A stretch of DNA of 42,987 nucleotides from CAITZA01 sp937915285 (GCA_036821825.1 DAISIV010000028.1:1-42987); one strand, 5' to 3'. Positions 18,228 to 26,212 are shown, counted from the stretch's first letter. A program made the numbers and translations. Notes: generated by a model not told the origin, from the sequence alone.

Positions 18228-18821
18228 ATGAAAATGAGGATATTTTCGGACTATGTCTGACCGTTTTGCTATATCGGCATGGGTATTGTCGAAAAGCTGA
18301 AAAAAGAGTTCGATTTTGAGGAGGAATGGATCAGTTATGAGCTGCATCCTGACACTCCTGAAGCGGGTGTAGCTATCACTGAAAGGTTTCCGGATCTTAA
18401 CCTGGCCAAATTTCGGGCTGGCCTGAATTCCAAGTCTGAACAGTACGGTCTGAGGTTTGGCAATTTCAGCCACATATCGAACTCAAGGATTGCCCTTCAG
18501 GTTGGTGAATTGGCCCGGGAACTCGGGGTTTACAACACCTACCATGACAAGATATTCGAGGCTTACTTTGTGGACGCCCTGGATATTGGCTCTAAGGACG
18601 TAGTCCTTTCGGTGGCCGGTAAATCCGGAATAGAGCGACACCTCGTGAATGGAGCGCTCGAATCAGGTCGATTCCTGGAGAAGCTTGAACAGGCGCGCAA
18701 GGAAGGCTCTGAACTGGGTGTTACCGCAGTTCCGACTTTTATTATTGATGGTAAAATAAAACTAGTTGGCGCATTACCTTACGGCAGATTCAGAAAAGCT
18801 TTGCTGGAACAGCCAGAATAG
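18228..18821 (+). CDS. DsbA/FrnE-family thiol oxidoreductase with in-frame TGA: probable selenoprotein (U-P-F-C)
   Basis: The frame from ATG 18228 has nine bases of spacing after GAGGTA (18215-18220) and runs 197 residues with one in-frame TGA at 18258-18260 (codon 11). Read through, the start is MKMRIFSDYV-U-PFCYIG, exactly the D-x-x-C-P-x-C-Y-x-G active site of FrnE-like DsbA proteins with the first Cys replaced by Sec (U11, C14). The helical insert and the cis-Pro loop TAVPTFIIDG (P169) confirm the thioredoxin-like DsbA fold, cytoplasmic type with no signal peptide. The open frame that begins at ATG 18279 lacks the active site and is an artefact of the stop. A hairpin of bacterial SECIS form follows the TGA. 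The alternative is a nonsense mutation, but that would have to hit precisely the Sec-equivalent position. Confidence 0.85.
18264..18295 (+). promoter_or_regulatory. Candidate bacterial SECIS element
   Basis: Directly downstream of the TGA (18258-18260) the RNA can fold. U64-U67 pair with A92-A95 (numbers are last two digits of 182xx), then there is a two-base bulge (C90, G91), G68-U89, C69-G88, a U-U mismatch, and A71-U86, U72-A85, A73-U84, U74-G83, C75-G82. The six-base loop GGCAUG starts 15 bases after the TGA. A stem with a loop starting in G at about this distance is the known bacterial SECIS pattern. Folding was done by eye. Confidence 0.6.
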
Positions 18822-19052
18822 CGCTGTTGCGAGCTAGACTACTCTGTGGCGTCTAGGAAGGATGCAAAACAAATGTCTTGAATTACTGAAAATTCGTCAT
18901 TAATATTAAACGTTTTTGTTGATCTGAGCTAAAATTGGGTTTAATTAAGAAAAATCAGTTAAAAAGCATCCTGAATTGGAACAATAAACATACAAATTGT
19001 CATATCGTCAAAGTGCAATGCTTCATGTTAGACGCTTTCGAGGAGGTCTTAG
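18822..19052 (+). promoter_or_regulatory. AT-rich intergenic region with a candidate promoter
   Basis: These 231 bases lie between the selenoprotein candidate and the next glycosyltransferase. CTAGAC (18834-18839) and GTCTAG (18851-18856) form a small hairpin after the stop. TTGAAT (18878-18883), 17 bases, and TAATAT (18901-18906) make a moderate sigma-70-like promoter. A strong GAGGAGG-type ribosome site lies just before ATG 19053. I see no gene in it. Confidence 0.35.
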
Positions 19053-20153
19053 ATGTCTAGTCCAAGCTTAGTAAACAGGCTGGGCTCATGGTTCAAAAGG
19101 GCTGATTCCAGGTCGGAAGGCTCCGAATTCTCTCAGCTCAAAAAGAAGGTTCACGAATTGGAGAGGGAACTCGAATCCGTGAAGAAAAATGGTTCGAACG
19201 GTTCATCCAAATGTGGCGCAATGAACCTGGCAGCCGGACATGGGATATTGGACGAGGCTGAATTAGGCGCTCTGAGAGAGGAAATAGAACTACTCAGAAA
19301 TGAGATGCAAGAGAATATAGCGGCAATTCACAGGCTGGAAATTCTGACATTATCCAACAGGATCGATTTGCTGAATGAGTTTGGAAAAGCATTGCCACCA
19401 ACTTTTGCCCGTAGGACAAGGACTTCGAACAAGCCCAAGGGATTCAGCTTCGGTATAATCACCAACGGCCAACGACCGGCAAAACTCTTTAAACTGATTG
19501 ACTCCATCCGTTTTCAACGCATAGCCTCGGACAGGTTTGAGATATTGGTCGCGGGTGTGGTGGATGTCCTGAAGAATCAAGAGGGCGTTAGCCTGTTTCC
19601 AATGGAAGAAGCTGCGGCTCAGGGCAGACTTGGGGCCATGCGAAACGTGTTAGCCAGGAATTCGAGGTTCAACAAGTTCGTGAGCCTTGATGACGATTTC
19701 CTGTTGCATCCCAACTGGGCGCTTTCCGTTGATCAGGTCAAGGACGACTTCGACCTTGCCACCGGAATAATAGTAAACCCTGATTTGTCGAGATATTGCG
19801 ATTGGGTGAACATAATCGAGAATTACACATTCCTGAGGACCTACGACGAAACCTTTGATAAATGCCAGTATGTTACAGGCGGTTATGGCATCTACAAAGA
19901 CTTTATCTTTGAAGAACACCTCTGGAATGACAGCCTGGGATTCTATCAGGGAGAAGACGTTTCATTTTCAAGAAAGCTCTTTGATTCGGGATTCCAGTTA
20001 AAATTCATTCCCAAGGCGATAGTGATGCACGATGACGAGAGATATCGACAGAAAGGATACGGGGTGGTGCGGCTCAAATCGGCCAGAAGCGCCATTTCGG
20101 ACCCGAACCTCGCGCTCAAGATGGAAAAACTCTGCCCTAGAACCCTTTCCTGA
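19053..20153 (+). CDS. Coiled-coil glycosyltransferase, GT-A type
   Basis: A 366-residue protein. Residues 25-50 and 70-110 are heptad-rich coiled coil (FSQLKKKVHELERELESV; LGALREEIELLRNEM). From about residue 130 comes a GT-A fold: FSFGIITNGQRPAKLFKLI, RFEILVAGVVD, and the metal-binding SLDDDFLLHPNW, with a C-terminal acceptor region (GFYQGEDVSFSRKLFDSGF) that holds the E-D catalytic pair. The start has GAGGAGG upstream. It is probably its own transcription unit, since the 231-base gap carries a promoter-like site and a bidirectional terminator follows. The coiled coil suggests oligomer formation or docking to a partner. Confidence 0.75.
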   Translation: MSSPSLVNRLGSWFKRADSRSEGSEFSQLKKKVHELERELESVKKNGSNGSSKCGAMNLAAGHGILDEAELGALREEIELLRNEMQENIAAIHRLEILTLSNRIDLLNEFGKALPPTFARRTRTSNKPKGFSFGIITNGQRPAKLFKLIDSIRFQRIASDRFEILVAGVVDVLKNQEGVSLFPMEEAAAQGRLGAMRNVLARNSRFNKFVSLDDDFLLHPNWALSVDQVKDDFDLATGIIVNPDLSRYCDWVNIIENYTFLRTYDETFDKCQYVTGGYGIYKDFIFEEHLWNDSLGFYQGEDVSFSRKLFDSGFQLKFIPKAIVMHDDERYRQKGYGVVRLKSARSAISDPNLALKMEKLCPRTLS

Positions 20154-20174
20154 TTAGTTCCCGATTTGGAAATG

Positions 20175-20214
20175 AAAAAGGCCCGTTCGGATAATTCCGG
20201 CCGGGCCTTTTTTT
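20175..20214. terminator. Bidirectional rho-independent terminator
   Basis: AAAAAGGCCCG (20175-20185) and CGGGCCTTTTTTT (20202-20214) make a long GC-rich stem, with an inner TTCGG/CCGG pairing, flanked by an A-run on the left and a T-run on the right. It lies between convergent genes (glycosyltransferase on +, decarboxylase beta subunit on -), so it can serve both strands. Confidence 0.92.
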
Positions 20215-20248
20215 GTATCAGCAGTTATTGCTATTACTGGAAAGGGAA

Positions 20249-21397
20249 TCAGATAAGTCCCATGCCCTTCAGGACGGAAAGCATGATGGCTGCCGCCATA
20301 ACTGATCCGACCTGACCGCCTGTGTTGGCGCCCATTGCGTGCATGAGAAGGAAGTTGCGCTTGTCATACCTTGATCCCTGGGTCTGGACAACCCTGGCAG
20401 CCATCGGATAAGCCGAAATCCCTGCAGCCCCTATCAGGGGGTTCATTTTGCCGCCGCTGAGAACATACATGAGCTTGCCTAGAAGCACACCGCCAACTGT
20501 ATCAAGCGATATGGCCAGGAAACCCAGTCCAAATATCATTAGTGTCTCAGGTTTGAGGAAAGCGTGCCCTTCCATGGTTCCGCCGATGGCCAATCCAAGG
20601 AAAAGCGTAACCATATTGGCTATTTCATTTTCGGATGACTTGGTCAAACGATCAACCGCTCCACTCTCCTTCATGAAATTGCCAAGCATGATTGAGCCCA
20701 TGAGAGGAAGACCTTTTGGAGCTATCAGACCAGTGACCGCAGTGACAACGATGGGAAACAGGAGTCTGGTTGTCTTGGAAACCGAGGTCTTGCTGACGGG
20801 CATGCGGACGGTTCTTTCCTTCTCCGTGGTGAGGAATTTCATTATAGGAGGCTGGATTATAGGAACCAGGGCCATATATGAATAGGCTGCAACAGATACC
20901 GGCGCAAGCAGGTGAGGCGCGTACTGAGATGTCACATATATGGCGGTAGGACCGTCACATGCGCCTATTATGCCTACACATACGGCTTCCAACTGTGTGA
21001 AACCCAAGGCCAGCGCAAGTATGAGGGTCATGAATATTCCAAATTGGCCAGCGGCCCCAAACAGCAATATTTTCGGATTCTCCAGTAATGGGCCGAAATC
21101 CGTCATTGCCCCGATGCCGATGAATATGAGCAACGGAAACATTTCCGTCTTAATTCCAATATCATAAAAGAAACGTATCATGCCGCCTTCTTCCATGAGT
21201 TCACTCAATGGAAGGTTAACCAGCAGACACCCAAATCCTATGGGAAGCAGGAGTAACGGCTCTACGCCTTTCTTTATCGCCAGGTAGAGCAAGACTGCCG
21301 CAACAACCAGCATAACAATATTAGGCAACCCCTGGGTCCCAAGATACTGGACCCCTAGAGTCAATCCACTCAGACCATCTATAATGCTCTTAAACAT
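20249..21397 (-). CDS. oadB: Sodium-pumping decarboxylase beta subunit (OadB/GcdB/MmdB type)
   Basis: A polytopic membrane protein of 382 residues. It has the conserved region GACDGPTAIY (D148, the family's sodium/proton-site aspartate) and the repeats SVAAYSYMALVPIIQPP and GAAGISAYPMAARVVQ, typical of the beta subunit of oxaloacetate, methylmalonyl-CoA and glutaconyl-CoA decarboxylases. This subunit decarboxylates carboxybiotin and exports Na+. The partner carboxyltransferase (alpha) and biotin-carrier genes are not adjacent, so the substrate is open; glutaconyl-CoA or methylmalonyl-CoA is likely in this kind of organism. It lies 28 bases downstream of the small oadG-like gene on the same strand and ends at a shared terminator. 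Confidence 0.9.
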   Translation of the reverse strand: MFKSIIDGLSGLTLGVQYLGTQGLPNIVMLVVAAVLLYLAIKKGVEPLLLLPIGFGCLLVNLPLSELMEEGGMIRFFYDIGIKTEMFPLLIFIGIGAMTDFGPLLENPKILLFGAAGQFGIFMTLILALALGFTQLEAVCVGIIGACDGPTAIYVTSQYAPHLLAPVSVAAYSYMALVPIIQPPIMKFLTTEKERTVRMPVSKTSVSKTTRLLFPIVVTAVTGLIAPKGLPLMGSIMLGNFMKESGAVDRLTKSSENEIANMVTLFLGLAIGGTMEGHAFLKPETLMIFGLGFLAISLDTVGGVLLGKLMYVLSGGKMNPLIGAAGISAYPMAARVVQTQGSRYDKRNFLLMHAMGANTGGQVGSVMAAAIMLSVLKGMGLI

Positions 21398-21425
21398 CTG
21401 ACCACCCTCTAAAGGAATAAAATTA

Positions 21426-21560
21426 TTAGCTATCTTTCTCCGGATTAAATGGGACCGCCTTCTTCAGCGCCTCAATGCAAATTATCAAAATCGCTAATGT
21501 GACGAAGGTTCCTCCCAAACCTACGGTGGTCATTGTCAAGCCGAATGACCAATTGTCCAT
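21426..21560 (-). CDS. oadG: Small OadG-like membrane protein, 44 residues
   Basis: A short gene with a strong Shine-Dalgarno (GGAGGTG just before ATG 21560). The product has one membrane span (about residues 8-30, LTMTTVGLGGTFVTLAILII) followed by a short charged tail (EALKKAVPFNPEKDS). It fits the OadG family, single-span gamma/delta subunits that tether the biotinylated carboxyltransferase to the beta pump, although it is shorter than typical OadG (about 80 residues) and lacks the long linker. It directly precedes oadB. A weak promoter-like TTGAAC-16-TAATAT lies upstream on the minus strand. Function is inferred from position and topology. Confidence 0.7.
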   Translation of the reverse strand: MDNWSFGLTMTTVGLGGTFVTLAILIICIEALKKAVPFNPEKDS

Positions 21561-21940
21561 TTTCACCTCCTAAAATTGATCAAGTTTCCGTGTTCTGAAA
21601 AAATGTCTGACCCGACGCCGTGACTCGAAATAGATTAAATCTTTAAGTCTAAGGATATTACAATAACACTGAGGTTGTTCAAAGTCTTTTTATTTTTCAT
21701 TTGGTTGAAAGAAATTACGTCGGACAGGGTAATTCTCGTGATGCAATTGGGGATTGTGGCCTCATTTGACCGACTGTAGCCAAAGAAAGGGAATGACCTA
21801 ATATCGATGATTGTGAGAATGTTCGCCTGAACGCGCTGATGGAGGTACAGAGGCATGTTTGGAATTAGTTTTTCGATGTCTATGGCAGTTGTGACAGTAG
21901 GGGAAATGATAGCGAGTTGAGGGCGAGGTTTAGGGAACTG
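21561..21940. other. Intergenic region, no supported gene
   Basis: These 380 bases lie between the oadG-like gene and the hairpin after the response regulator. The right part (21600-21700) is AT-rich and probably contains the oadG promoter on the minus strand. A 115-codon open frame on the minus strand (21982-21635) begins inside the hairpin, lacks a ribosome site and shows no protein-like pattern, so I do not call it. Confidence 0.5.
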
Positions 21941-21968
21941 GAGGTTAGCCCCTTTCGGGGCTAGCCTC
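21941..21968 (-). other. Strong GNRA-loop hairpin downstream of the response regulator gene
   Basis: On the minus strand GAGGCTAGCCCC-GAAA-GGGGCTAACCTC forms a 12-pair stem (one mismatch) closed by a GAAA tetraloop, 24 bases after the response regulator stop. No U-run follows, so it is either a weak terminator or a stabilising 3' structure. Confidence 0.6.
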
Positions 21969-21992
21969 GCCAAAGGTGTCATATCGCGGTTT

Positions 21993-22481
21993 CTAATCCC
22001 ATGGGATTCTTACTTTTGATGGCTTTTCGAGATCCTCCCACACTATTCCGAACTTCTGCTTGAACAAAGGCCCGAGTCTTTCAAAAAGTCTACGCCAATG
22101 GCTTTTTCCTTCCTGAAGTCCCTGCAGTATCTCAGCAGTCAGTTCACCTAGAGATCCCATTTCCTCTTTTGGCAGAAACGAGACTGCGCCAAGGCTTAAG
22201 GCCCTGTTCATGCTCCGGATGTCCGTGGCCTTGGCTGTCAGCATAGCTGCCGGAAGCTTCTGGATTACACAGAGTTCAAGAAGCTGGAAACCATTCACTC
22301 CCATGATATCAAGTATGACCAGATCATATTTATCGCTCTCGATTAGTTTTTTGGCGCTCTCAAAATTATTTGCCGTGACCAGTCTACAGTCCGAAAGCTC
22401 TTCAGCGATGACTTCAAGAACATCCGGTTCGTCATCCACCGCGAGAATTTTTTTGTCTTTCAGAATCGTGACGTCTTCCAT
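21993..22481 (-). CDS. Stand-alone response regulator receiver protein
   Basis: A 162-residue protein with one receiver domain (about residues 10-125): the acidic pair in KILAVDDEPDVLE, the phospho-acceptor Asp in DLVILDIMG, the T/A switch in AMLTAKA and the conserved Lys in SFLPKEEM. The last 40 residues (SHWRRLFERLGPLFKQKFGIVWEDL) form a helical tail without a DNA-binding motif. It therefore probably acts by protein contact. The start has GGAG upstream. It lies between the sodium-pump and TRAP genes, on the same strand but with gaps of about 100 and 430 bases, so co-regulation is unproven. No histidine kinase is adjacent. Confidence 0.85.
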   Translation of the reverse strand: MEDVTILKDKKILAVDDEPDVLEVIAEELSDCRLVTANNFESAKKLIESDKYDLVILDIMGVNGFQLLELCVIQKLPAAMLTAKATDIRSMNRALSLGAVSFLPKEEMGSLGELTAEILQGLQEGKSHWRRLFERLGPLFKQKFGIVWEDLEKPSKVRIPWD

Positions 22482-22582
22482 TTACCGTCTCCTAACAATG
22501 TTTCACTAACCTGACAAAACATGCCGGTGTTGCCAGTGTTCCTGATTAAAATGCGCTGAAATACTATGTTGTAATCCTCCCG

Positions 22583-24541
22583 TCAGGCGGTTCTGGTTTT
22601 CCCGAGTGATATCCACTGGAATCCTGCTATGGCCAGGAATATTCCGAGACCGACGAGGTCCGTGACCCATCCGGGTTTAATTAAGGCCAGAGCGCCGATG
22701 AGCATAACTATTCTCATGACGTTGTTCATCTTGGACAACAGCCATCCCTGAACGGCAGATGCAAGGCACAACGTGCCAAGCAAGCCCGTTACCACGGTCA
22801 TGAATATATCAAACCCAGTGGCTGGAGGAGCCAGAACCATGGCTGGGCCATATATGAACATGAATGGAATGATAAAACCAGCAATGGCGAATCGCATGGA
22901 CTCCCAGCCAACATCCCACGGCTTCGCATTGGCTATGGCCGCGGCGGCGAATGATGCAAGGGCGACGGGTGGTGTTAGAGCCGAAAGGCACGCAAAATAA
23001 AAAATAAACAGGTGAGCAGCTATTGGCGCAACCTGGAAATCCTTTACCAAGGCGGGCGCCAGCACGGATGCGCCGATGGCGTAAGCCGCTGTAGTCGGCA
23101 TTCCCATCCCCAGCACTACGGCCACTAATGCGGTGAATATCAGGGCGATAAGGAGGTTACCCTGTGAATAGCTGAAGATGATCATTGCGAACTTCTGACC
23201 CAGGCCTGTCTGGGTTAGAACTCCGACTATAATCCCTGCCGCCGCGCAGGTGGCGATGATTTCCATGGCCCCTCGAGCGCCTGAAGCAAGAGTCTTGAGT
23301 ATCTCGGCCAATCCCATTCGGGTTTCCTTGCGGACCCAGCTAGCGATGATGAGTGTGACTATGCCGATCAGAGCCGCCCTTGACGGTGACCACATCAGAA
23401 CCATCAAACAGACCAGGAGAGTGACCAAAGGTATAAGCAGATACCCTTTATCAAGCATGATCTGTTTGAAAACGGGCATGTCTTCCTTCGCAATGCCTTT
23501 TAGACCGGCGCTACCTGCGTAAAAGTCGATCATCCAGTATGATGCGTTGAAATACAGGACAGCCGGTATGAGAGCTGCCAGGCAGATATCGGCGTAAGGC
23601 TGGCTCAGTATCTCCGCCATAAGAAAAGCGCCAGCTCCCATGACTGGAGGCACTATCTGACCACCGCTAGAATTCATGGCCTCAATTGCGCCGGCAACCT
23701 TGGCTTTGAAGCCGGAGGCCTTCATCAAGGGTATGTTGAAGACACCATCCACCACGACATTGGCCACTGACGAGCCTGATGCGGTTCCGATCAGAGCGCT
23801 GGAAACAATGGAAACCTTAGCAGGTCCACCTCTGGCGCGACCGGCTATGCAGCGTGCAAAATCGACAAAAAACTTTCCGGCGCCTGAGGCATCAACGAAT
23901 GCCCCAAAAAGAACAAACAGGAATATGTAATGCGCTGATGCCTGAACGGGGAGACCGAGGATTCCGTCAAGGCTGAACAGGAAGGTAATTTCGCGCTCCC
24001 ACGAATAACCTCTGTGCTGGAAAAGCCCAGGTAGGTAATTGCCGAAATGACCGTAAAGGATGAACAGTACCGTTAGTAAAGCCAAAGGTAAGCCGGCGGT
24101 TCTTCTGGCCATCTCCCAGACGGCAACCACAAAAAGCAGGGAAAAGAAAAAATCCCAGTTATCAGGAACTACCCCGACCCTATATATCCATTCATCGAAG
24201 ACGCTGAATATGTAAATCGTCGGCGCAATCAGCATCAACATGAAAATGTAGTCAAGAAGATGTGGCTGATCTTTCCCCAGTCCCTTGGCTGCCGGAACAA
24301 TCGCAAATAGCAGAATGCCACCCAAGACAACGTGCAGGGTTCGGAAATACCATGGGTCAATTGGGTGTATAGTCAGAACCCAAATGTGGAACAGACTCGT
24401 AATGAGACCTATTGCCGCAACAATAATTGAAAATGGCTGTTTTAAAGGACGTCCGCCGGACACTTCAATGTCCTTGATGTTCATCTCCTCTAGCTTTTTC
24501 TCGACATCCTTTATATCAACTGGGGCAAAGTCATTAGCCAT
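22583..24541 (-). CDS. TRAP transporter, fused 4TM/12TM permease (TAXI type)
   Basis: A membrane protein of 652 residues combining the small (DctQ-like, roughly residues 40-190) and large (DctM-like, roughly 200-640) TRAP subunits. Family blocks are visible: GTASGSSVANVVVDGVFNIP, GGQIVPPVMGAGAFLMAEI, GMGMPTTAAYAIGASVLAP and LSALTPPVALASFAAA. With the TAXI solute-binding protein it imports an organic acid or amino acid, driven by an ion gradient, probably Na+ or H+. The start ATG has GAGG upstream. It lies 195 bases downstream of the binding-protein gene on the same strand. The substrate is unknown. Confidence 0.93.
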   Translation of the reverse strand: MANDFAPVDIKDVEKKLEEMNIKDIEVSGGRPLKQPFSIIVAAIGLITSLFHIWVLTIHPIDPWYFRTLHVVLGGILLFAIVPAAKGLGKDQPHLLDYIFMLMLIAPTIYIFSVFDEWIYRVGVVPDNWDFFFSLLFVVAVWEMARRTAGLPLALLTVLFILYGHFGNYLPGLFQHRGYSWEREITFLFSLDGILGLPVQASAHYIFLFVLFGAFVDASGAGKFFVDFARCIAGRARGGPAKVSIVSSALIGTASGSSVANVVVDGVFNIPLMKASGFKAKVAGAIEAMNSSGGQIVPPVMGAGAFLMAEILSQPYADICLAALIPAVLYFNASYWMIDFYAGSAGLKGIAKEDMPVFKQIMLDKGYLLIPLVTLLVCLMVLMWSPSRAALIGIVTLIIASWVRKETRMGLAEILKTLASGARGAMEIIATCAAAGIIVGVLTQTGLGQKFAMIIFSYSQGNLLIALIFTALVAVVLGMGMPTTAAYAIGASVLAPALVKDFQVAPIAAHLFIFYFACLSALTPPVALASFAAAAIANAKPWDVGWESMRFAIAGFIIPFMFIYGPAMVLAPPATGFDIFMTVVTGLLGTLCLASAVQGWLLSKMNNVMRIVMLIGALALIKPGWVTDLVGLGIFLAIAGFQWISLGKTRTA

Positions 24542-24662
24542 AGGCGCCTACCTCATGTGATTGGAAAGTCTAGGCCTTTCTTTGTTCAACTTGATCTTTG
24601 ATGTGCGTTCCCGAATACTCTCGCATTCAGAAACGCACCAATTTGAAACAAGCCAGGGAATG

Positions 24663-24714
24663 GCCCGGGGAGATTTAACTGTTTCGGGGCCAAAGCAGTC
24701 GAACCCTCCCGGGC
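24663..24714 (-). other. Intercistronic stem-loop between TAXI binding protein and permease genes
   Basis: GCCCGGG (24663-24669) pairs with CCCGGGC (24708-24714). Inside, CTG-C-TTT and AAACAG form a second short stem. The structure lies 23 bases after the binding-protein stop on the minus strand and lacks a U-run. Such structures often protect the upstream message so that the binding protein outnumbers the permease; here this is an inference. Confidence 0.5.
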
Positions 24715-24736
24715 ACGACCCCTTCCCGGCCAGATA

Positions 24737-25723
24737 CTATTTCGGAGGCAGCAGTTTATCAGGGATCTTTATCCCTTTTTCCTGATAAAACCTGACTGCT
24801 GCGGGGTGAAGAGGCACCGGGCTGTAAATAACATTTTCAGGCTTCACTTCGGCAGCCGAACTGTGGGCGGCGATCAATATGTCGACGTTGGCAAAAGTGT
24901 TTTTAATAACTTCATAGACGAAGTCATCCGGCATGTTCTTGGGAACTACCATGAAGTTCCAGAGTGTCAATGTCTCAATATCTTGGTCCTTGTTGCTCTT
25001 GTATGTACCCTTGGGGACGAATCCTTTGGCGAAATAGGGGAACTTCTCAATAAACTTGTCGCAGACTTCATTTGGAACGCCGTAAACATTGGCGTCGTGT
25101 GTGGTTTCCACCTCTGTTATGGTGACCCACGGCAGTCCAACAGAATTTCCATTGGCGTCCAGCATGCCGTCCTTAAGCTGGGAATTCAGGTCTGAGGCGC
25201 TGGCGTTGACTATTCTCTTGGGCTTCACACCGGCCGCCTCTATGATCTTCGGCCAGTAAGTCGCAGGAGTGCCTCCGATGGGGCCAACTCCAACACTTTT
25301 CCCCTCAAAGTCCTTGATGCTCTTGATGCCGGTGTTGGCAAGCGAATACATCTGGAAATATGTCGTGTACAGAGGCAGTATGGCCCGCTGGTTCTGGAAT
25401 TTTTTACCTTTGGCCCATCCGTCACCAGACCATCCCTCGGCCGCAGGAGCGTTTGTTACCATACCAAAATCAAGGCTATTGCTTTCTATGAGCTGAACGT
25501 TGTGAACAGGTCCGCCTGTCGATTCGACGTTGCCCGGAATGCCCATCTTGTCATTGAGCATCTTGGCGAAACCTCCAGCCCACACAAAGTAAGTTCCGCC
25601 AATGGGGGCTGCGCCGATTGTGACCGATTTTGGCCAATTCGCCTTGGTTTGGGCAAATCCTGTCGAGCAAAACAGAACAACCGCGATGGCAGCCAGCAAC
25701 ATTAAATGAGTTCGTTTCACCAT
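24737..25723 (-). CDS. TAXI-family TRAP transporter solute-binding protein
   Basis: A 328-residue periplasmic protein with a cleavable signal peptide (residues 1-24, MLLAAIAVVLFCSTGFAQ). The mature part starts with the TAXI pattern VTIGAAPIGGTYFVWAGGFAKML. Next come VESTGGPVHNVQLIESNSLDFGMVT and SVGVGPIGGTPATYWPKII. It binds the solute for the fused TRAP permease encoded downstream. A G-rich ribosome site (AAGGGGG) precedes the ATG. Family members in anaerobes bind glutamate, other dicarboxylates or unknown organic acids. Confidence 0.93.
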   Translation of the reverse strand: MVKRTHLMLLAAIAVVLFCSTGFAQTKANWPKSVTIGAAPIGGTYFVWAGGFAKMLNDKMGIPGNVESTGGPVHNVQLIESNSLDFGMVTNAPAAEGWSGDGWAKGKKFQNQRAILPLYTTYFQMYSLANTGIKSIKDFEGKSVGVGPIGGTPATYWPKIIEAAGVKPKRIVNASASDLNSQLKDGMLDANGNSVGLPWVTITEVETTHDANVYGVPNEVCDKFIEKFPYFAKGFVPKGTYKSNKDQDIETLTLWNFMVVPKNMPDDFVYEVIKNTFANVDILIAAHSSAAEVKPENVIYSPVPLHPAAVRFYQEKGIKIPDKLLPPK

Positions 25724-25751
25724 TAAAAACCCCCTTGCTTATATTCTTGTG

Positions 25752-25770
25752 TTCCGGGGCAAAACCGGAA
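25752..25770 (-). promoter_or_regulatory. Inverted repeat upstream of the TAXI binding-protein gene
   Basis: TTCCGG (25752-25757) and CCGGAA (25765-25770) flank a 7-base spacer, 29 bases upstream of the start codon. It may be an operator or a leader hairpin; a bulged extension (GTG/CAC) can lengthen the stem. Confidence 0.4.
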
Positions 25771-26011
25771 AAACACTCTTTAGGAACAGATATCTCAACC
25801 CGATGTCCACAATCCGAAATATGTCTCCTGGGTCAGCGCAGGGTAGAATCGAATACGTTATCAGCAGTTCACCAAATGGTTATCTGGTATCGTCAGTGAT
25901 CTGTTTGTGTTCGGTATGTCCGGGGGATAGCCCGTTCAATTATTTATGTTCTGGAAATAATCATGTGAGGCTCTATGTAATTTAATCAAGTTCTTTCCCT
26001 CTGTCAAATAC

Positions 26012-26031
26012 TTGTTCAATCTAAGGAACAA
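26012..26031. promoter_or_regulatory. Inverted repeat TTGTTC-N8-GAACAA, possible activator site
   Basis: A perfect 6-base dyad with an 8-base spacer lies about 200 bases upstream of the sigma-54 promoter at 26213-26228. That is a usual distance for an enhancer-binding protein site. The match to any named regulator is unknown. Confidence 0.35.
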
Positions 26032-26212
26032 ACTCGACCGTAATATATTAGTTTCAAATATGTTGATCGAATTTTTTTCTGAGGAGTCTTAGAACTCGAG
26101 CGTGATAAGTTTTGACAGCCTGTAAAATTTTTGAGAGCCTTTTACCTGTTGCGTGACTCCAGAAAATAGTTTTATTAACTGTGACTGTAACGCAGAAGTC
26201 ATTTATCCAATG

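Noticed and set aside
18279..18821. Shorter start ATG 18279 for the DsbA-like gene
   Set aside because: It would remove the first strand and the CxxC active site; ATG 18228 has the better ribosome site and read-through gives the complete fold.
21635..21982. 115-codon open frame on the minus strand
   Set aside because: Starts within the GAAA hairpin, lacks a Shine-Dalgarno and shows no protein-like pattern.
25749..25985. 78-codon open frame on the plus strand in the TRAP/usp control region
   Set aside because: No ribosome site, irregular composition, and it lies in the 5' leader of the divergent binding-protein gene.
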